Shown piece after piece: positions 29,314-38,262 of a DNA stretch of 64,000 nucleotides (position 1 is its first letter; each line of letters starts with the position of its first letter). The notes beneath the pieces were generated by a model. The model did not search any database, had not been told where the DNA came from, and saw only the letters and a list, made by a program, of their open reading frames with translations. Source of the DNA: CAKZLS01 sp963786305 (GTDB lineage Bacteria > Pseudomonadota > Alphaproteobacteria > Rhodospirillales > Defluviicoccaceae). Made by a program: the position numbers and the translations under genes. The DNA lies in the NCBI GenBank assembly GCA_963786305.1, contig CAWAYL010000007.1, positions 186,001-250,000 on the forward strand, read 5' to 3'.

Positions 29314-29398
29314 CGAGGTATCGAACAAGGGGTATGTCAAGGGAGTGTCGGTGTGAAGCACGTGGGCGTCCCCGTCTTCGGCATCAGTTGCGCCAGCG

Positions 29399-32300
29399 TC
29401 AGCTCGCCCTTTTCTTCAGGTTTTCGAGCAGGTCCAATGCCTCTTTCAAATCCGGCGTGCCGGCACCTTCCGTAAATCCGTCGTAAACGCTGGATAGCAG
29501 GCCGCTCGCTTCTCCGGTCCGGCCTTGCTTTCGCCAGAGCCGGCTCAGGCTGATGGACGAGCGAAGTTCCAACGATCTCGTGCCCTGCTGGCGGGAAATC
29601 ATCAATGCCTTCAGATGACAGGCTTCGGCTTCTTCGGCATTGCTTTCGCAAACCGCAAGGAGAAGTTCCCCCTTGCGCCGATGCAGTTCGGCATCCCAAT
29701 AATGAATTCCGCTCGCGTCCGCCAAGGCAAAACCTTCCTCAAGCTCGCTCAACCCGCGCTCCGGCTGATTCAGAACCTGACAGGCTTTCGCCATCATCTC
29801 GAAATAGACGGGAAAGTCCTCCTTGGTGCCGATGGCTCGTTGCGCCGCGATGCCGTTGCGCAACTCTTCGAGACCGGCCGCCGATTTATCGAGAAGAACG
29901 TCGGCCCATCCTTTGAAAATTCTGCCCTTGGCCAAATGGTCCGGAAATCCTTTTTCCTCACTGAAGGCGATCATCGTCCCGACGAGTTCGCGGACGCGCT
30001 TCACATCCCTGAGATAGCGATGCAGCATCACCGAAATATCCATGGCATGCAGACGGCTTCCCGCGTGGGCCAGCGCATCGGCCGATGCATTCGCCAGATG
30101 GATCCGCGCGAGCGCCTGATCGGGAAATCCCAGTAACCACAGCGCCAAGGCCGCTTCTCCGAGGGCGCACACCCGAGCATCGTGGCCTCCGTAGATCGAC
30201 GCGTGCGAGCGATGCCTGGGTTCATCGTAGAGGTTCAAACCTTCTTCGATGTGTTTTCTGGTGGCGGCCTGATCTCCCAGATTGAAGGTTGTCGCCCACA
30301 GGCAGTGGTGGGCCTGCAGCCGGAGGTCCGGGTTCTCGAGGTTGTTGGCGAGTTGAAGAAGTCTATCCGCTCGTTCCCGCCCGGTCTGGAAATCCATGGA
30401 TATCCGCCACCATCCCCACAGGGCGGCGAAATGAAGCTGTGACTCCGGCAGCTCTTCGCACAATTCCAGAGCGCGGGCGTATGTTCTCTCGACTTCGGGA
30501 GATCCCGCGCCTTTCACCGCGATCAGGGCGGCTCCGAGAGGAATGCGGAGGCGGAGTTCGAGCGTGTTCCGTTCGGTCGTCTCCGCAAGGCCCTGGATCG
30601 CTTCCAGGCCCGCGTCCAGATGGTTTGCCGCTTCCACGCAGGCCGAGCGGGCGCTCGCGCTTTCCGCGGCTTTCAGCCAGTAATGAACGGCGGTCGGTAT
30701 GTTTCCCGCCTCGCAAAAATGATTGGCGAGGATCTGAGGGTTGGCCTCGACGGTGTGCGGAAACCGGCTCTCGATCGCCGTCGCGATTCGTCCGTGAAGC
30801 GCCTTTCGCTTGCTGAGCAGGAGGCTCTCGTAAGCGGCGTCGCGGACCAATGCGTGTTTGAACGTATAAAGCGCTTCCGGGGGCGTGCCGCGAGAGAACA
30901 CCAACTCCGAATTGACCAGGGCCGCCAGAGCTTCCTGTAGTCGTTCCTCTCCCGCGGACGTGATGGCCGCCAACAGGTCGTGGGAAAATTGTCTCCCAAT
31001 CACGCTGCCGATTTGGGCCGTTTCCTTGTGCGGGCCCAGTTGATCCAGACGAGCCATCAGCGAGTCTTGAATGGTCGACGGAATGGCCCGTGGCGGCAGC
31101 GGCCCATTCATTACGTAAACGCCGTCTCGTTCCCGCAGCAGATCGGTGTTCAGCACGGTCTTCGTTAGTTCTTCCACGAACAGCGGAACGCCGTCGGTCT
31201 TGCTGATGAATTGATCGATGACCGAAGCCGGCAGTGCCTTGCCGTGCGTGATGTTGAGGACGAGTTCCGTCGAGGCCTTGGTGCTCAGGCGATTCAGCGA
31301 GAGGAGGGTGGCGCATCGATGGCCGGACCACGACGGCACGAACTCGGGGCGAAAATTGACGAGAACCAGGATCGGCAAGTTTGGAATCCGATCGACAAGA
31401 AGATCGAGAAACTCTCGAGATGTCGGGTCGATCCAATGAACGTCCTGGAAAACGACAAGAAGAGGCCGGATACACGCGTATGCCTCGAGGGCATCCACCA
31501 ATGCTTGGAGAATGGACTCTTTCTGCCTTTGCGGGCTCAAATCGGTTTGCGGATAACGCCCCTCCGTCGATATGGACAGCAAGGTGGCAAACAACGGGAT
31601 GGATTTGTCTCCCCGAAGACCTATTTTGGCAAACAGTGATTCCAGCTTATCGAGCTTTCGTGCGTCCGAGTCCTGGCGGTCCAGCCGGGCGGCGCGGGTA
31701 ATCTGCTCGACGATCGGATGCAATGCGCTGTTTCGGTGGAACGGTGAGCAATGATAGCGCACCACCGAATGCGCTTCTTTGGCAATTCGGCTCTGAAGCG
31801 CGAGCGCGATGCGTGATTTGCCAATCCCGGGTTCTCCGGACACCATGATCAACTGTCCCTCGCCGTCGCGAACCAGTCCCCAGCGATCGAGAAGGAGCGC
31901 CACCTCTGTCTCACGATTGACGAATGGGGTCATTTGAGCCTGGCGCGGTAGGTCGAAGTCCGGCTCTACGTCCAGGCGATCAACCACCTGCCAAACCTGA
32001 ATGGGCTTGGAAAATCCCTTCATGCGATGGTTGCCAAGGTCGCGATATTCGAAACGTTCTCCGAGGAGACCGCGTGTCGCAGACGCGATGACGATGGCAT
32101 TGGGCTCGGCCAGGCTCTGCAGGCGGGCCGCGAGGTTGGGTGTTTCGCCGATCGCGGTGCTTTCACGGGAATGCCCATCGCGGACGAGTCCGCCCACCAC
32201 CACCAGGCCGGTGGCGATGCCGACGCGCACGGAAATGTTCACGTCATAGATACCGCGCAGGGATTCGTTGAGTTCATCCATTGCGGCGACAATGGACATG

Positions 32301-32833
32301 CCGGCGCGCACGGCCCGCTCCGCGTCATCTTCGTGGGCCAGGGGGTACCCGAAGTATGCCAGATTACCGTCACCGAGATACTGGGCGACGCAGCCGTCGT
32401 ATTCATCGATAACCTGGGCGCAGGCATCGTGAAACGACCGCAAGACCTCGCGCATGTCCTCCGGATCCAGATTACCGGCAAGTGCCGTCGAACCAACCAT
32501 GTCGCAAAACATGACCGTAAGCTGACGACGTTCGGCGTTAAGAGGCGGGACGTCTCGTCGGTATTGGGTTGGCGTGTCCGGTGCGAGCGGCGGGACGTTG
32601 TCGGAATCGCTCATGCCGGGTTCGGCATTGGCGAGCCAAACGTCGTTTTTCGCCAGTTTCGCGATGGCTCGGACCAGTTTCTTGCGATGTCCGATTCGGA
32701 CACGCAATGCCTCAAGGTCTCTCTCGGTCAGATCGGGTAGCACGCCCCAGTCGATTTGGCTTTCGGCGAATACCGCCGCGTACTCCACGAGACCCAAGTT
32801 ATCGAGCCAGCGATCCACTCGGGGATCACTCAT
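29399..32833 (-). CDS. SAM-domain / class III nucleotide cyclase / AAA-ATPase / TPR regulator
   Basis: A ~1144-residue multidomain protein. Residues ~5-65 look like a sterile-alpha-motif domain (V-D-R-W-L-D-N-L-G-L-V-E-Y). The cyclase homology domain follows at ~105-290 (V-M-F-C-D-M-V-G-S-T with metal aspartate, Y-L-G-D-G-N-L-A-Y-F-G, N-L-A-A-R-L-Q). Then comes an AAA-type ATPase with P-loop S-G-E-P-G-I-G-K-S-R and Walker B L-L-V-V-F-Q-D-V-H-W-I-D, and many TPR-like helices to the end. Such proteins combine adenylate cyclase and STAND-type signalling. The stop lies about 85 bases before the ycaO ATG on the same strand, so it may lead that operon. The initiator is one of two adjacent ATGs. Confidence 0.82.
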   Translation of the reverse strand: MSDPRVDRWLDNLGLVEYAAVFAESQIDWGVLPDLTERDLEALRVRIGHRKKLVRAIAKLAKNDVWLANAEPGMSDSDNVPPLAPDTPTQYRRDVPPLNAERRQLTVMFCDMVGSTALAGNLDPEDMREVLRSFHDACAQVIDEYDGCVAQYLGDGNLAYFGYPLAHEDDAERAVRAGMSIVAAMDELNESLRGIYDVNISVRVGIATGLVVVGGLVRDGHSRESTAIGETPNLAARLQSLAEPNAIVIASATRGLLGERFEYRDLGNHRMKGFSKPIQVWQVVDRLDVEPDFDLPRQAQMTPFVNRETEVALLLDRWGLVRDGEGQLIMVSGEPGIGKSRIALALQSRIAKEAHSVVRYHCSPFHRNSALHPIVEQITRAARLDRQDSDARKLDKLESLFAKIGLRGDKSIPLFATLLSISTEGRYPQTDLSPQRQKESILQALVDALEAYACIRPLLVVFQDVHWIDPTSREFLDLLVDRIPNLPILVLVNFRPEFVPSWSGHRCATLLSLNRLSTKASTELVLNITHGKALPASVIDQFISKTDGVPLFVEELTKTVLNTDLLRERDGVYVMNGPLPPRAIPSTIQDSLMARLDQLGPHKETAQIGSVIGRQFSHDLLAAITSAGEERLQEALAALVNSELVFSRGTPPEALYTFKHALVRDAAYESLLLSKRKALHGRIATAIESRFPHTVEANPQILANHFCEAGNIPTAVHYWLKAAESASARSACVEAANHLDAGLEAIQGLAETTERNTLELRLRIPLGAALIAVKGAGSPEVERTYARALELCEELPESQLHFAALWGWWRISMDFQTGRERADRLLQLANNLENPDLRLQAHHCLWATTFNLGDQAATRKHIEEGLNLYDEPRHRSHASIYGGHDARVCALGEAALALWLLGFPDQALARIHLANASADALAHAGSRLHAMDISVMLHRYLRDVKRVRELVGTMIAFSEEKGFPDHLAKGRIFKGWADVLLDKSAAGLEELRNGIAAQRAIGTKEDFPVYFEMMAKACQVLNQPERGLSELEEGFALADASGIHYWDAELHRRKGELLLAVCESNAEEAEACHLKALMISRQQGTRSLELRSSISLSRLWRKQGRTGEASGLLSSVYDGFTEGAGTPDLKEALDLLENLKKRAS

Positions 32834-33246
32834 CATCCTCGTCAAGCCGTTTCATCAATGCACCATTGTGGTCGTCGTTTCAGCGTCTGCGACCAGATTA
32901 ATCGGAGATCCCCGGGGTGAAGTAGGGCCCGTTACACCAAACGAGCACGATCCCCTACCGTGTGTCGTTGTCGTTTCGGCGGAGCAAGCCACCTCATGGT
33001 TGCCGACAATCCGTGACACGTGATCGGCCGGTTGCCTGCCCCTTCGCTGTGAGTTTAGCACAACGGCGTTCATTGGTGTCCCGCCTTTCTTCGCCGTGTC
33101 TTCACAAACACGACACCAAATCGGCGACCTTGGCGAATGTCGCCATAACGGGGATATGGGACGACGAAGACAGAGATAGCCTCAATGGAAAGAGGGCTGG
33201 CGCGAGCCAGCCTCTCAATCTTAACCGCACTTTGACAGAGCGATTA
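32834..33246. other. intergenic, no gene seen
   Basis: About 410 bases upstream of the cyclase-ATPase gene. Two loosely similar stretches (GTCGTCGTTTCAG and GTTGTCGTTTCGG, near 32870 and 32970) were noticed but are too diverged to call. It should hold the promoter for the minus-strand block. Confidence 0.45.
33191..33215 (-). terminator. hairpin after the small membrane-protein gene
   Basis: A 10-bp stem with one bulged base (AGAGG(G)CTGGC with GCCAGCCTCT) closes a GCGA loop about 30 bases past the stop at 33247. On the minus strand it is followed by only a short T run, so termination is plausible but not strong. Confidence 0.5.
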
Positions 33247-33495
33247 TTAACGCATGTGCTCGACGTCGACGTCATGGCTGCGCTTGCCGTAGTGGTCGCT
33301 CCAGGTCGCGCCCGTCGGGACATTGTCTCCGTGGGTGTGCAGTTCTTCGGACCGCCGGTGGAACGGCATTCCGAAGAACATCCGGTCACCCCTAAAAATC
33401 CGCGCCCAACTGGCGAGCACGACGCCTGCCGCGCAACACGTCGCAATCGCCGCCGCATGCTGCACTTTCAGGGAAAAGGTCATCGGATCCAACAT
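33247..33495 (-). CDS. small single-TM protein, unknown function
   Basis: 82 residues starting M-L-D-P-M-T-F-S-L-K. One hydrophobic helix lies at ~12-33 (H-A-A-A-I-A-T-C-C-A-A-G-V-V-L-A-S-W) and is followed by a basic turn and a histidine-rich soluble tail (H-R-R-S-E-E-L-H-T-H-G-D, then S-D-H-Y-G-K-R-S-H-D-V-D-V-E-H-M-R). A near-perfect ribosome-binding site, AGGAGGTGA, is placed about five bases before the ATG, which makes translation very likely. A hairpin follows the stop. No family is recognised. The histidine-rich tail might bind metal, but that is speculation. Confidence 0.65.
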   Translation of the reverse strand: MLDPMTFSLKVQHAAAIATCCAAGVVLASWARIFRGDRMFFGMPFHRRSEELHTHGDNVPTGATWSDHYGKRSHDVDVEHMR

Positions 33496-33612
33496 GGTGT
33501 TCACCTCCTTTCCCATCTTAATTAATCTACATTATACATCGAGTAAAACAGGCGTGCAATCGATAACGTTGCATGCCTGCCATGGTTGGACGGGGTCGAT
33601 CGCCGCGACGAT

Positions 33613-34020
33613 TTATTGCACCCTTTCCAGATTATGGGACATTTCCTCGGGTGCCGGTGGCGATGGAGACGCTCCGGCCTGGTGGTGAAGCATTTTCCAT
33701 GAGCCGTCCTCACGCAGGAAAACGTTGGTGGCGATCAGAAAGGTGTTGTCCACGTTCTCGTAACAGATGACGTAGGCCACGTTGCCGTGGACGCGGACCG
33801 AGGCCGAGTGGCATGAAATTTTGGGCGCATGGGGACTGGTGAGGATGGACCGCCAGCGCTCCATCACGTCGTCGCGGCCGCTCAAGGCTCGCCACCCTGG
33901 GTGGATACAGGTGACCGAAGCCCGCTCGGCCCAAAGGTTGCCCATGGCTTGAACGTCTCGATTGTCGAAGGCCAGATAAAAAGCCTCGTTGGCGAACAGA
34001 ACGGCGGCATCGTCGGACAC
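33613..34020 (-). CDS. SnoaL-like / NTF2-fold protein
   Basis: A 135-residue single-domain protein of the SnoaL-like (DUF4440/NTF2-fold) kind: A-N-E-A-F-Y-L-A-F-D-N-R-D, M-G-N-L-W-A-E, C-I-H-P-G-W, G-R-D-D-V-M-E-R-W and a C-terminal sheet ending W-K-M-L-H-H-Q. Relatives are ketosteroid-isomerase-like or stand-alone unknown proteins. The GTG at 34020 is chosen because GGGAG lies seven bases upstream; a TTG ten codons earlier is the alternative. It is divergent from pyrD. Confidence 0.78.
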   Translation of the reverse strand: MSDDAAVLFANEAFYLAFDNRDVQAMGNLWAERASVTCIHPGWRALSGRDDVMERWRSILTSPHAPKISCHSASVRVHGNVAYVICYENVDNTFLIATNVFLREDGSWKMLHHQAGASPSPPAPEEMSHNLERVQ

Positions 34021-34261
34021 GGTTGAACTCCCGGCTATCCCCAATCCCAAAGGTTGGGCGGAGTGTAGCGCAGCAGAGCTTGGCTTGAAATCATTGCTGA
34101 CGCGTCTTGATCGCGACCGGCGTATTTTCTGCCTGTCTCGGCTCCGGAGAGCGGCCGCAATCGGAAAATCTGCGCACGGATCTGTCCCTTATCGCGGCTT
34201 TCTCATAGAGTGCGCGCCAAGTGTTTTCTAGGCCTAAGCCGACACAAAGGACGGATCCTTG

Positions 34262-35335
34262 ATGGCAGACCTGTACTCGCTGGTTTGGCCGGCGTTGCGG
34301 CGAATGGACGCTGAAACCGCGCATGGCCTCGCCGTGCGCGCCCTGAAGGCTGGCGTGGTGCCTCGGTGCGCGGGGGTGGACGACCCGGTCCTTCGATCCG
34401 AGATATGGGGGCTGCCCTTTGCCAATCCGCTGGGCCTGGCTGCCGGGTTCGACAAGAATGCCGAGGTGGCGGACGCCATGCTTGCTCAGGGATTCGGACT
34501 GGTGGAGGTGGGGACGGTGACGCTCTGGCCGCAGTCCGGCAATCCCCGGCCGCGCATGTTCCGCCTGCCGGGCGACGGAGCGGTGATCAACCGCCTTGGC
34601 TTCAACAACGACGGTCTCGAGGCCGTTGCCCGGCGGCTCGCCGGGCGGCGCCGGGTGGCGAAGCGAGACGCGCGGGCGGGCATTGTCGGCGCCAATGTCG
34701 GACCCAACCGGGACAGCGCCGACCCGGCGGCCGATTGCGCCACCGCCATCCGGGCCCTTGCGCCGCTCGTCGACTACCTGGTGATCAACGTGTCTTCGCC
34801 CAACACGCCAGGGCTGCGCGACCTCCAGGGACGAGAGGCGTTGGCGGCCTTGGTGCGTGGCGCGTTGCGGGCGCGCGCCGACGCCGGCGTCAAGCCGCCG
34901 CTTCTGGTCAAGATCGCCCCCGATCTGTCGGAGGCCGACTGCCGCGACATCGCCGAGGTGGTGCTCGAGGCCGGTATCGACGGTCTGATCGCCACCAACA
35001 CCACGGTGGCCCGGCCGGACACGCTCACCGATCCTAACAAGGCCGAAATGGGCGGTCTCAGCGGCCGGCCGCTCATGGCGCCCTCGACGGCGGTGCTGAG
35101 TCGCATGTACACCTTGCTGGGTGGGCGGCTGCCAATCATCGGCGTCGGCGGCGTCGACAGCGGTCGCGACGCCTATGCCAAGATCCGCGCCGGCGCGTCC
35201 TTGGTGCAGCTATACACCGGTCTCGTCTATGGCGGTCCGGGGCTGGTCGGCCGCGTCAACCGGGAGTTGGCGGCATTGCTGCGCGCCGACGGTTTTTCCA
35301 GCGTTTCCGAGGCGGTCGGCAGCGCAAGCCGTTAG
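34262..35335 (+). CDS. pyrD: dihydroorotate dehydrogenase (quinone), class 2
   Basis: PyrD oxidises dihydroorotate to orotate in pyrimidine synthesis and passes electrons to membrane quinone through FMN. The 357-residue protein has the class 2 N-terminal helices for membrane attachment, then N-P-L-G-L-A-A-G-F-D-K-N, R-L-G-F-N-N-D-G, the catalytic-serine motif I-N-V-S-S-P-N-T-P-G-L-R, K-I-A-P-D-L and the FMN phosphate loop G-V-G-G-V-D-S-G-R-D-A. The length is normal. From this gene onwards the DNA is clearly richer in G+C than the preceding 34 kb. Confidence 0.95.
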   Translation: MADLYSLVWPALRRMDAETAHGLAVRALKAGVVPRCAGVDDPVLRSEIWGLPFANPLGLAAGFDKNAEVADAMLAQGFGLVEVGTVTLWPQSGNPRPRMFRLPGDGAVINRLGFNNDGLEAVARRLAGRRRVAKRDARAGIVGANVGPNRDSADPAADCATAIRALAPLVDYLVINVSSPNTPGLRDLQGREALAALVRGALRARADAGVKPPLLVKIAPDLSEADCRDIAEVVLEAGIDGLIATNTTVARPDTLTDPNKAEMGGLSGRPLMAPSTAVLSRMYTLLGGRLPIIGVGGVDSGRDAYAKIRAGASLVQLYTGLVYGGPGLVGRVNRELAALLRADGFSSVSEAVGSASR

Positions 35336-35344
35336 GAGCCGGAG

Positions 35345-36112
35345 CTAAAGCAAGAACTGCTCCTTGATGATCCGCTCCTCCAGGTTGTGTTCCGGATCGA
35401 ACAGCAATGTCAGGGCGACGCCCCGGTCCTCGCGGATTTCCACCCGGACGACGTCGCGGATCTCGGTGTCGTCGGCCACGGCGCTGACCGGCCGCATCTC
35501 GGGAAATACGGCATCGATCACCACCGTCACGGTGTGCGGCAGGATGGCGCCGCGCCATTGCCGGGGACGGAACACGCTGATGGGCGTCAGCGCCAAAACG
35601 TGGGCATCGAGCGGCAGGATCGGTCCGTTGGCCGAGACGTTGTAGGCGGTGCTGCCGGCGGGCGTGCACAACAGGACGCCGTCGCAGATCATCTCGCGCA
35701 TGCGCACCTTGCCGTCCACCTGGATTTTCAGCTTGGCCGCCAGCCGCGTCTGACGCAGCAACGACACCTCGTTGATGGCCAGCGCCTCATGGGTGGCGCC
35801 GGCGGTGTCGGTGGCGGTCATGCGCAGCGGGTGAAGGGCGATGGGCTCGGCCCGCGCCAGGCGCTCCATCAGGCCGTTGTCGCTGTAGGTATTCATCAGA
35901 AAGCCCACCGATCCGAGGTTCATGCCGAAGATGGGAATGCCGCGGGTCAGGTACTGGTGCAGGGTCTTGAGCATGAAGCCGTCGCCGCCGAGAGCGACGA
36001 TCACGTCGGCATCCTCCGGCGCCGCTGTCTTGTATTTGCCGGCGAGGCGTTCAAGGGCGGAGCGCGCCGCTCCATGGTCGGCGCCGACGACGGCGACAGT
36101 TCGGAAATTCAT
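35345..36112 (-). CDS. nadK: NAD kinase
   Basis: NadK phosphorylates NAD to NADP. The 255-residue product has the G-G-D-G motif in V-A-L-G-G-D-G-F-M-L, N-L-G-S-V-G-F-L-M-N, the substrate motif A-I-N-E-V-S-L-L-R and C-T-P-A-G-S-T-A-Y-N. The size fits the short alphaproteobacterial form. The ATG at 36112 begins M-N-F-R-T-V-A-V-V-G; the longer frame adds 33 unrelated residues. It converges with pyrD, with 9 bases between the two stops. Confidence 0.93.
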   Translation of the reverse strand: MNFRTVAVVGADHGAARSALERLAGKYKTAAPEDADVIVALGGDGFMLKTLHQYLTRGIPIFGMNLGSVGFLMNTYSDNGLMERLARAEPIALHPLRMTATDTAGATHEALAINEVSLLRQTRLAAKLKIQVDGKVRMREMICDGVLLCTPAGSTAYNVSANGPILPLDAHVLALTPISVFRPRQWRGAILPHTVTVVIDAVFPEMRPVSAVADDTEIRDVVRVEIREDRGVALTLLFDPEHNLEERIIKEQFLL

Positions 36113-36242
36113 GACGTTGCGGCGCGGACGCTCGCCCCCCTGGTGATCCTCGTGATCTTGGGAAGCGAGTATAACCGTCGCCCGGACCGATCCGAAACCC
36201 CGGATCGGCAAAACAGATTGGCAAAACCGCGAGAGAGAGCGC

Positions 36243-36497
36243 TCAGGAGGCGGCGAGGGCCCGCATCAACTGGCTGATGGCGTTCAACTCGCGGGCCCGT
36301 TCCGGCGAGGCGATCTTCGCCAGTTCACTCAGGTCGGCGGCCATGTAGAGCAGCCCGGCGCGGACGATGCCGGCGTCGGGCGATTGATCCTCGGAAAGCG
36401 GGCGGGCCTCGTTGCCGGGCTCGGCCGTCGGGGCATGAGAAGGGTGGGACGCGCAATCGAGTTCGGGGAACAGATGGATCAGATTGTGTTCGGTCAT
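36243..36497 (-). CDS. hypothetical protein
   Basis: 84 residues, M-T-E-H-N-L-I-H-L-F-P-E-L-D, then a helical C-terminus (A-A-D-L-S-E-L-A-K-I-A-S-P-E-R-A-R-E-L). No TM or signal peptide. It lies between nadK and the VOC gene on the same strand, 130 bases upstream of the nadK start. No family is recognised. The start is chosen at the first ATG that gives a globular-looking product. Confidence 0.5.
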   Translation of the reverse strand: MTEHNLIHLFPELDCASHPSHAPTAEPGNEARPLSEDQSPDAGIVRAGLLYMAADLSELAKIASPERARELNAISQLMRALAAS

Positions 36498-36721
36498 GGG
36501 CCGGGCCTGCCTAGCGCTGATGGGTTTGCGGGGACGCCCGAGCGGCTGGCCGGCGGGCGACTGCCATTGAAATACGGGCGAAACCGTTAAAGCCCGGTAA
36601 ACCAAGGCCGTTGCGGCCGTTTCTGGCCCGCACTTTCAACCCACGCGGGTAAGAAAGAACCCCTTCTGGTTTTGTCCGGACCCCGATCGGCACTGGACGG
36701 AACGGCAAGTGGATTGGAAGC

Positions 36722-37147
36722 CTACGGCCCCTCCGGCGGTCCCTTGAGTTCGACGGTGTTTCCCTCCGGATCGTCGATATAAATCGACGGGCCGCTGCCG
36801 CGGGCGCCGTAGCGGGTGACCACGTCGCCGACCTCGATGCCTTGGCTCCGCAAATGGGCCGTGATGGCGTCGACATCCCACGGTTCCACTTGCACGCAGA
36901 AATGATCCATGGTGGGCATGCCGGAGTCCGGGGCGCGGCCGCCCGCGAGACCAAGCGGGCCGCCGGCGGCGACGAGATCGATCAGCGAACGTCCCGCCCT
37001 GAGCTGAATCAGCCGCAACTCACTGCGCCGCTTCTCTTCCGCGCAGCCCAGCACGTCGCGGTAGAAGGCGACCAAGCTCTCCAGATCGTTGGCGCGGATC
37101 ACGACGTGGTCGATGGCGCGAATGGTGATCGGGTGGGGGGGTGCCAT
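36722..37147 (-). CDS. VOC-family (glyoxalase/dioxygenase fold) protein
   Basis: A 141-residue protein with two VOC half-modules: I-R-A-I-D-H-V-V-I-R-A-N-D-L with F-Y-R-D-V-L-G-C, then D-H-F-C-V-Q-V-E-P-W and the ending Y-I-D-D-P-E-G-N-T-V-E-L. A metal site of one histidine from the first strand, a histidine from the third and a C-terminal glutamate is present. Glyoxalase, fosfomycin-resistance and dioxygenase members share this fold; the substrate cannot be told. Confidence 0.85.
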   Translation of the reverse strand: MAPPHPITIRAIDHVVIRANDLESLVAFYRDVLGCAEEKRRSELRLIQLRAGRSLIDLVAAGGPLGLAGGRAPDSGMPTMDHFCVQVEPWDVDAITAHLRSQGIEVGDVVTRYGARGSGPSIYIDDPEGNTVELKGPPEGP

Positions 37148-37438
37148 GATGGCCTCCGGGTCAGGAATAGGGTTTGCAACGTAACATTACAAAAAGGAGT
37201 GCGGCTGGGAAGAATGCAAACAGAATGTCCAGCGATTAGTTCGGATGCACCGTCGGCAAGGCCGCTTTTTGCGTCCGAAGGCCATGGTGAGATTTGGTTT
37301 TACGCTGCACTACCGTCGCAAAACGGGCGACGGCGGCGATGACATCCGTGTGACATTGGCGGGGTGGGCTTGACGCGGCGGCTTCGAGGGTGCATGAGGC
37401 CCTAGCGGTTTCCTGGCCGGTGAGCGGAGAGCGATACG

Positions 37439-37960
37439 GTGACGACGTTGCGGACCCTGTTTGAGGAAGCGGACATCGCCGGCCGTGTGGACGATCTCGC
37501 CGAGGAGGTCGCCAAGACCTTTCCCCGGGATTTCACCATGGTCGGTCTGCTCAAGGGCAGCTTCGTGTTCGTCGCCGATCTCGCCCGCGCCATGGACCGC
37601 ATCGGATACGCGCCGAGGATCGAATTCGTCAAGCTGAGCAGCTATGGAGACGGACGCGACAGCCCGGGCACGGTTCGCCTGGAAGGAAACATTCCCGCCA
37701 GCGTCGCCGGACGTGCCGTGTTGCTCGTCGACGATATCGTGGATACCGGAAACACGCTGTCGCTCGCCCGAAAGCTGTTGCTGGAGCAAGGGGCGGAACG
37801 GGTGACCACCTGCGTGCTGCTCGACAAGCCGAGCCGCCGGCAGGTGGACATCAACGCCAATCTCGTCGGCTTTACCGTGCCGGACGTGTTCATCGTCGGA
37901 TACGGTTTCGACTATGGCGAAAAGTATCGGCACCTGCCGTATCTCGCGACCATCGATTGA
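37439..37960 (+). CDS. hpt: hypoxanthine phosphoribosyltransferase
   Basis: This purine-salvage enzyme joins hypoxanthine or guanine to PRPP. The 173-residue protein has the G-L-L-K-G-S-F-V-F loop, the PRPP signature V-L-L-V-D-D-I-V-D-T-G-N-T-L, the flexible-loop S-S-Y-G region and the C-terminal D-V-F-I-V-G-Y-G-F-D-Y-G-E-K-Y-R. The start is GTG at 37439, giving a normal length. Confidence 0.93.
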   Translation: MTTLRTLFEEADIAGRVDDLAEEVAKTFPRDFTMVGLLKGSFVFVADLARAMDRIGYAPRIEFVKLSSYGDGRDSPGTVRLEGNIPASVAGRAVLLVDDIVDTGNTLSLARKLLLEQGAERVTTCVLLDKPSRRQVDINANLVGFTVPDVFIVGYGFDYGEKYRHLPYLATID

Positions 37961-38262
37961 AGCGGTCTTTCCCTCACCGCCCATCATCCAAATTACCCAC
38001 AAAGGCCATTTTTACCCTTCTGCGGACAAATCGGCGTGGCCGCATTCTCGCGGTTTTCATCGGCGCGCCGGACAAATCCCTCAATCATCCGGCGCCCCCG
38101 GGTTGCCCTTCAACCCGATCACGTATTGATCCAGGCGTCGATGTGTCGATCTGCGAATAGGGCTTGAACCGCGTTCAGCGACTAACGATGTTACAAATTC
38201 GTGCCATCGGAGTGGCACACCAGGGTGCTTAACGGGGGCGCCAAAAGGCGCCGGGAGGAGAA
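37961..38262 (+). other. intergenic region before the putP operon
   Basis: About 300 bases with no supported gene. It ends in a small perfect hairpin and a GGAGGAG ribosome-binding site for the miniprotein. Confidence 0.45.
38237..38252 (+). promoter_or_regulatory. perfect 6-bp hairpin in the leader of the putP operon
   Basis: GGCGCC, AAAA loop, GGCGCC, immediately before the GGAGGAG ribosome-binding site of the miniprotein. It could affect translation or RNA stability; there is no T tract, so it is not a terminator. Confidence 0.45.

Noticed and set aside
32860..32990. Pair of GTCGTCGTTTC-like words as a direct repeat
   Set aside because: Too short and diverged; expected by chance in this composition.
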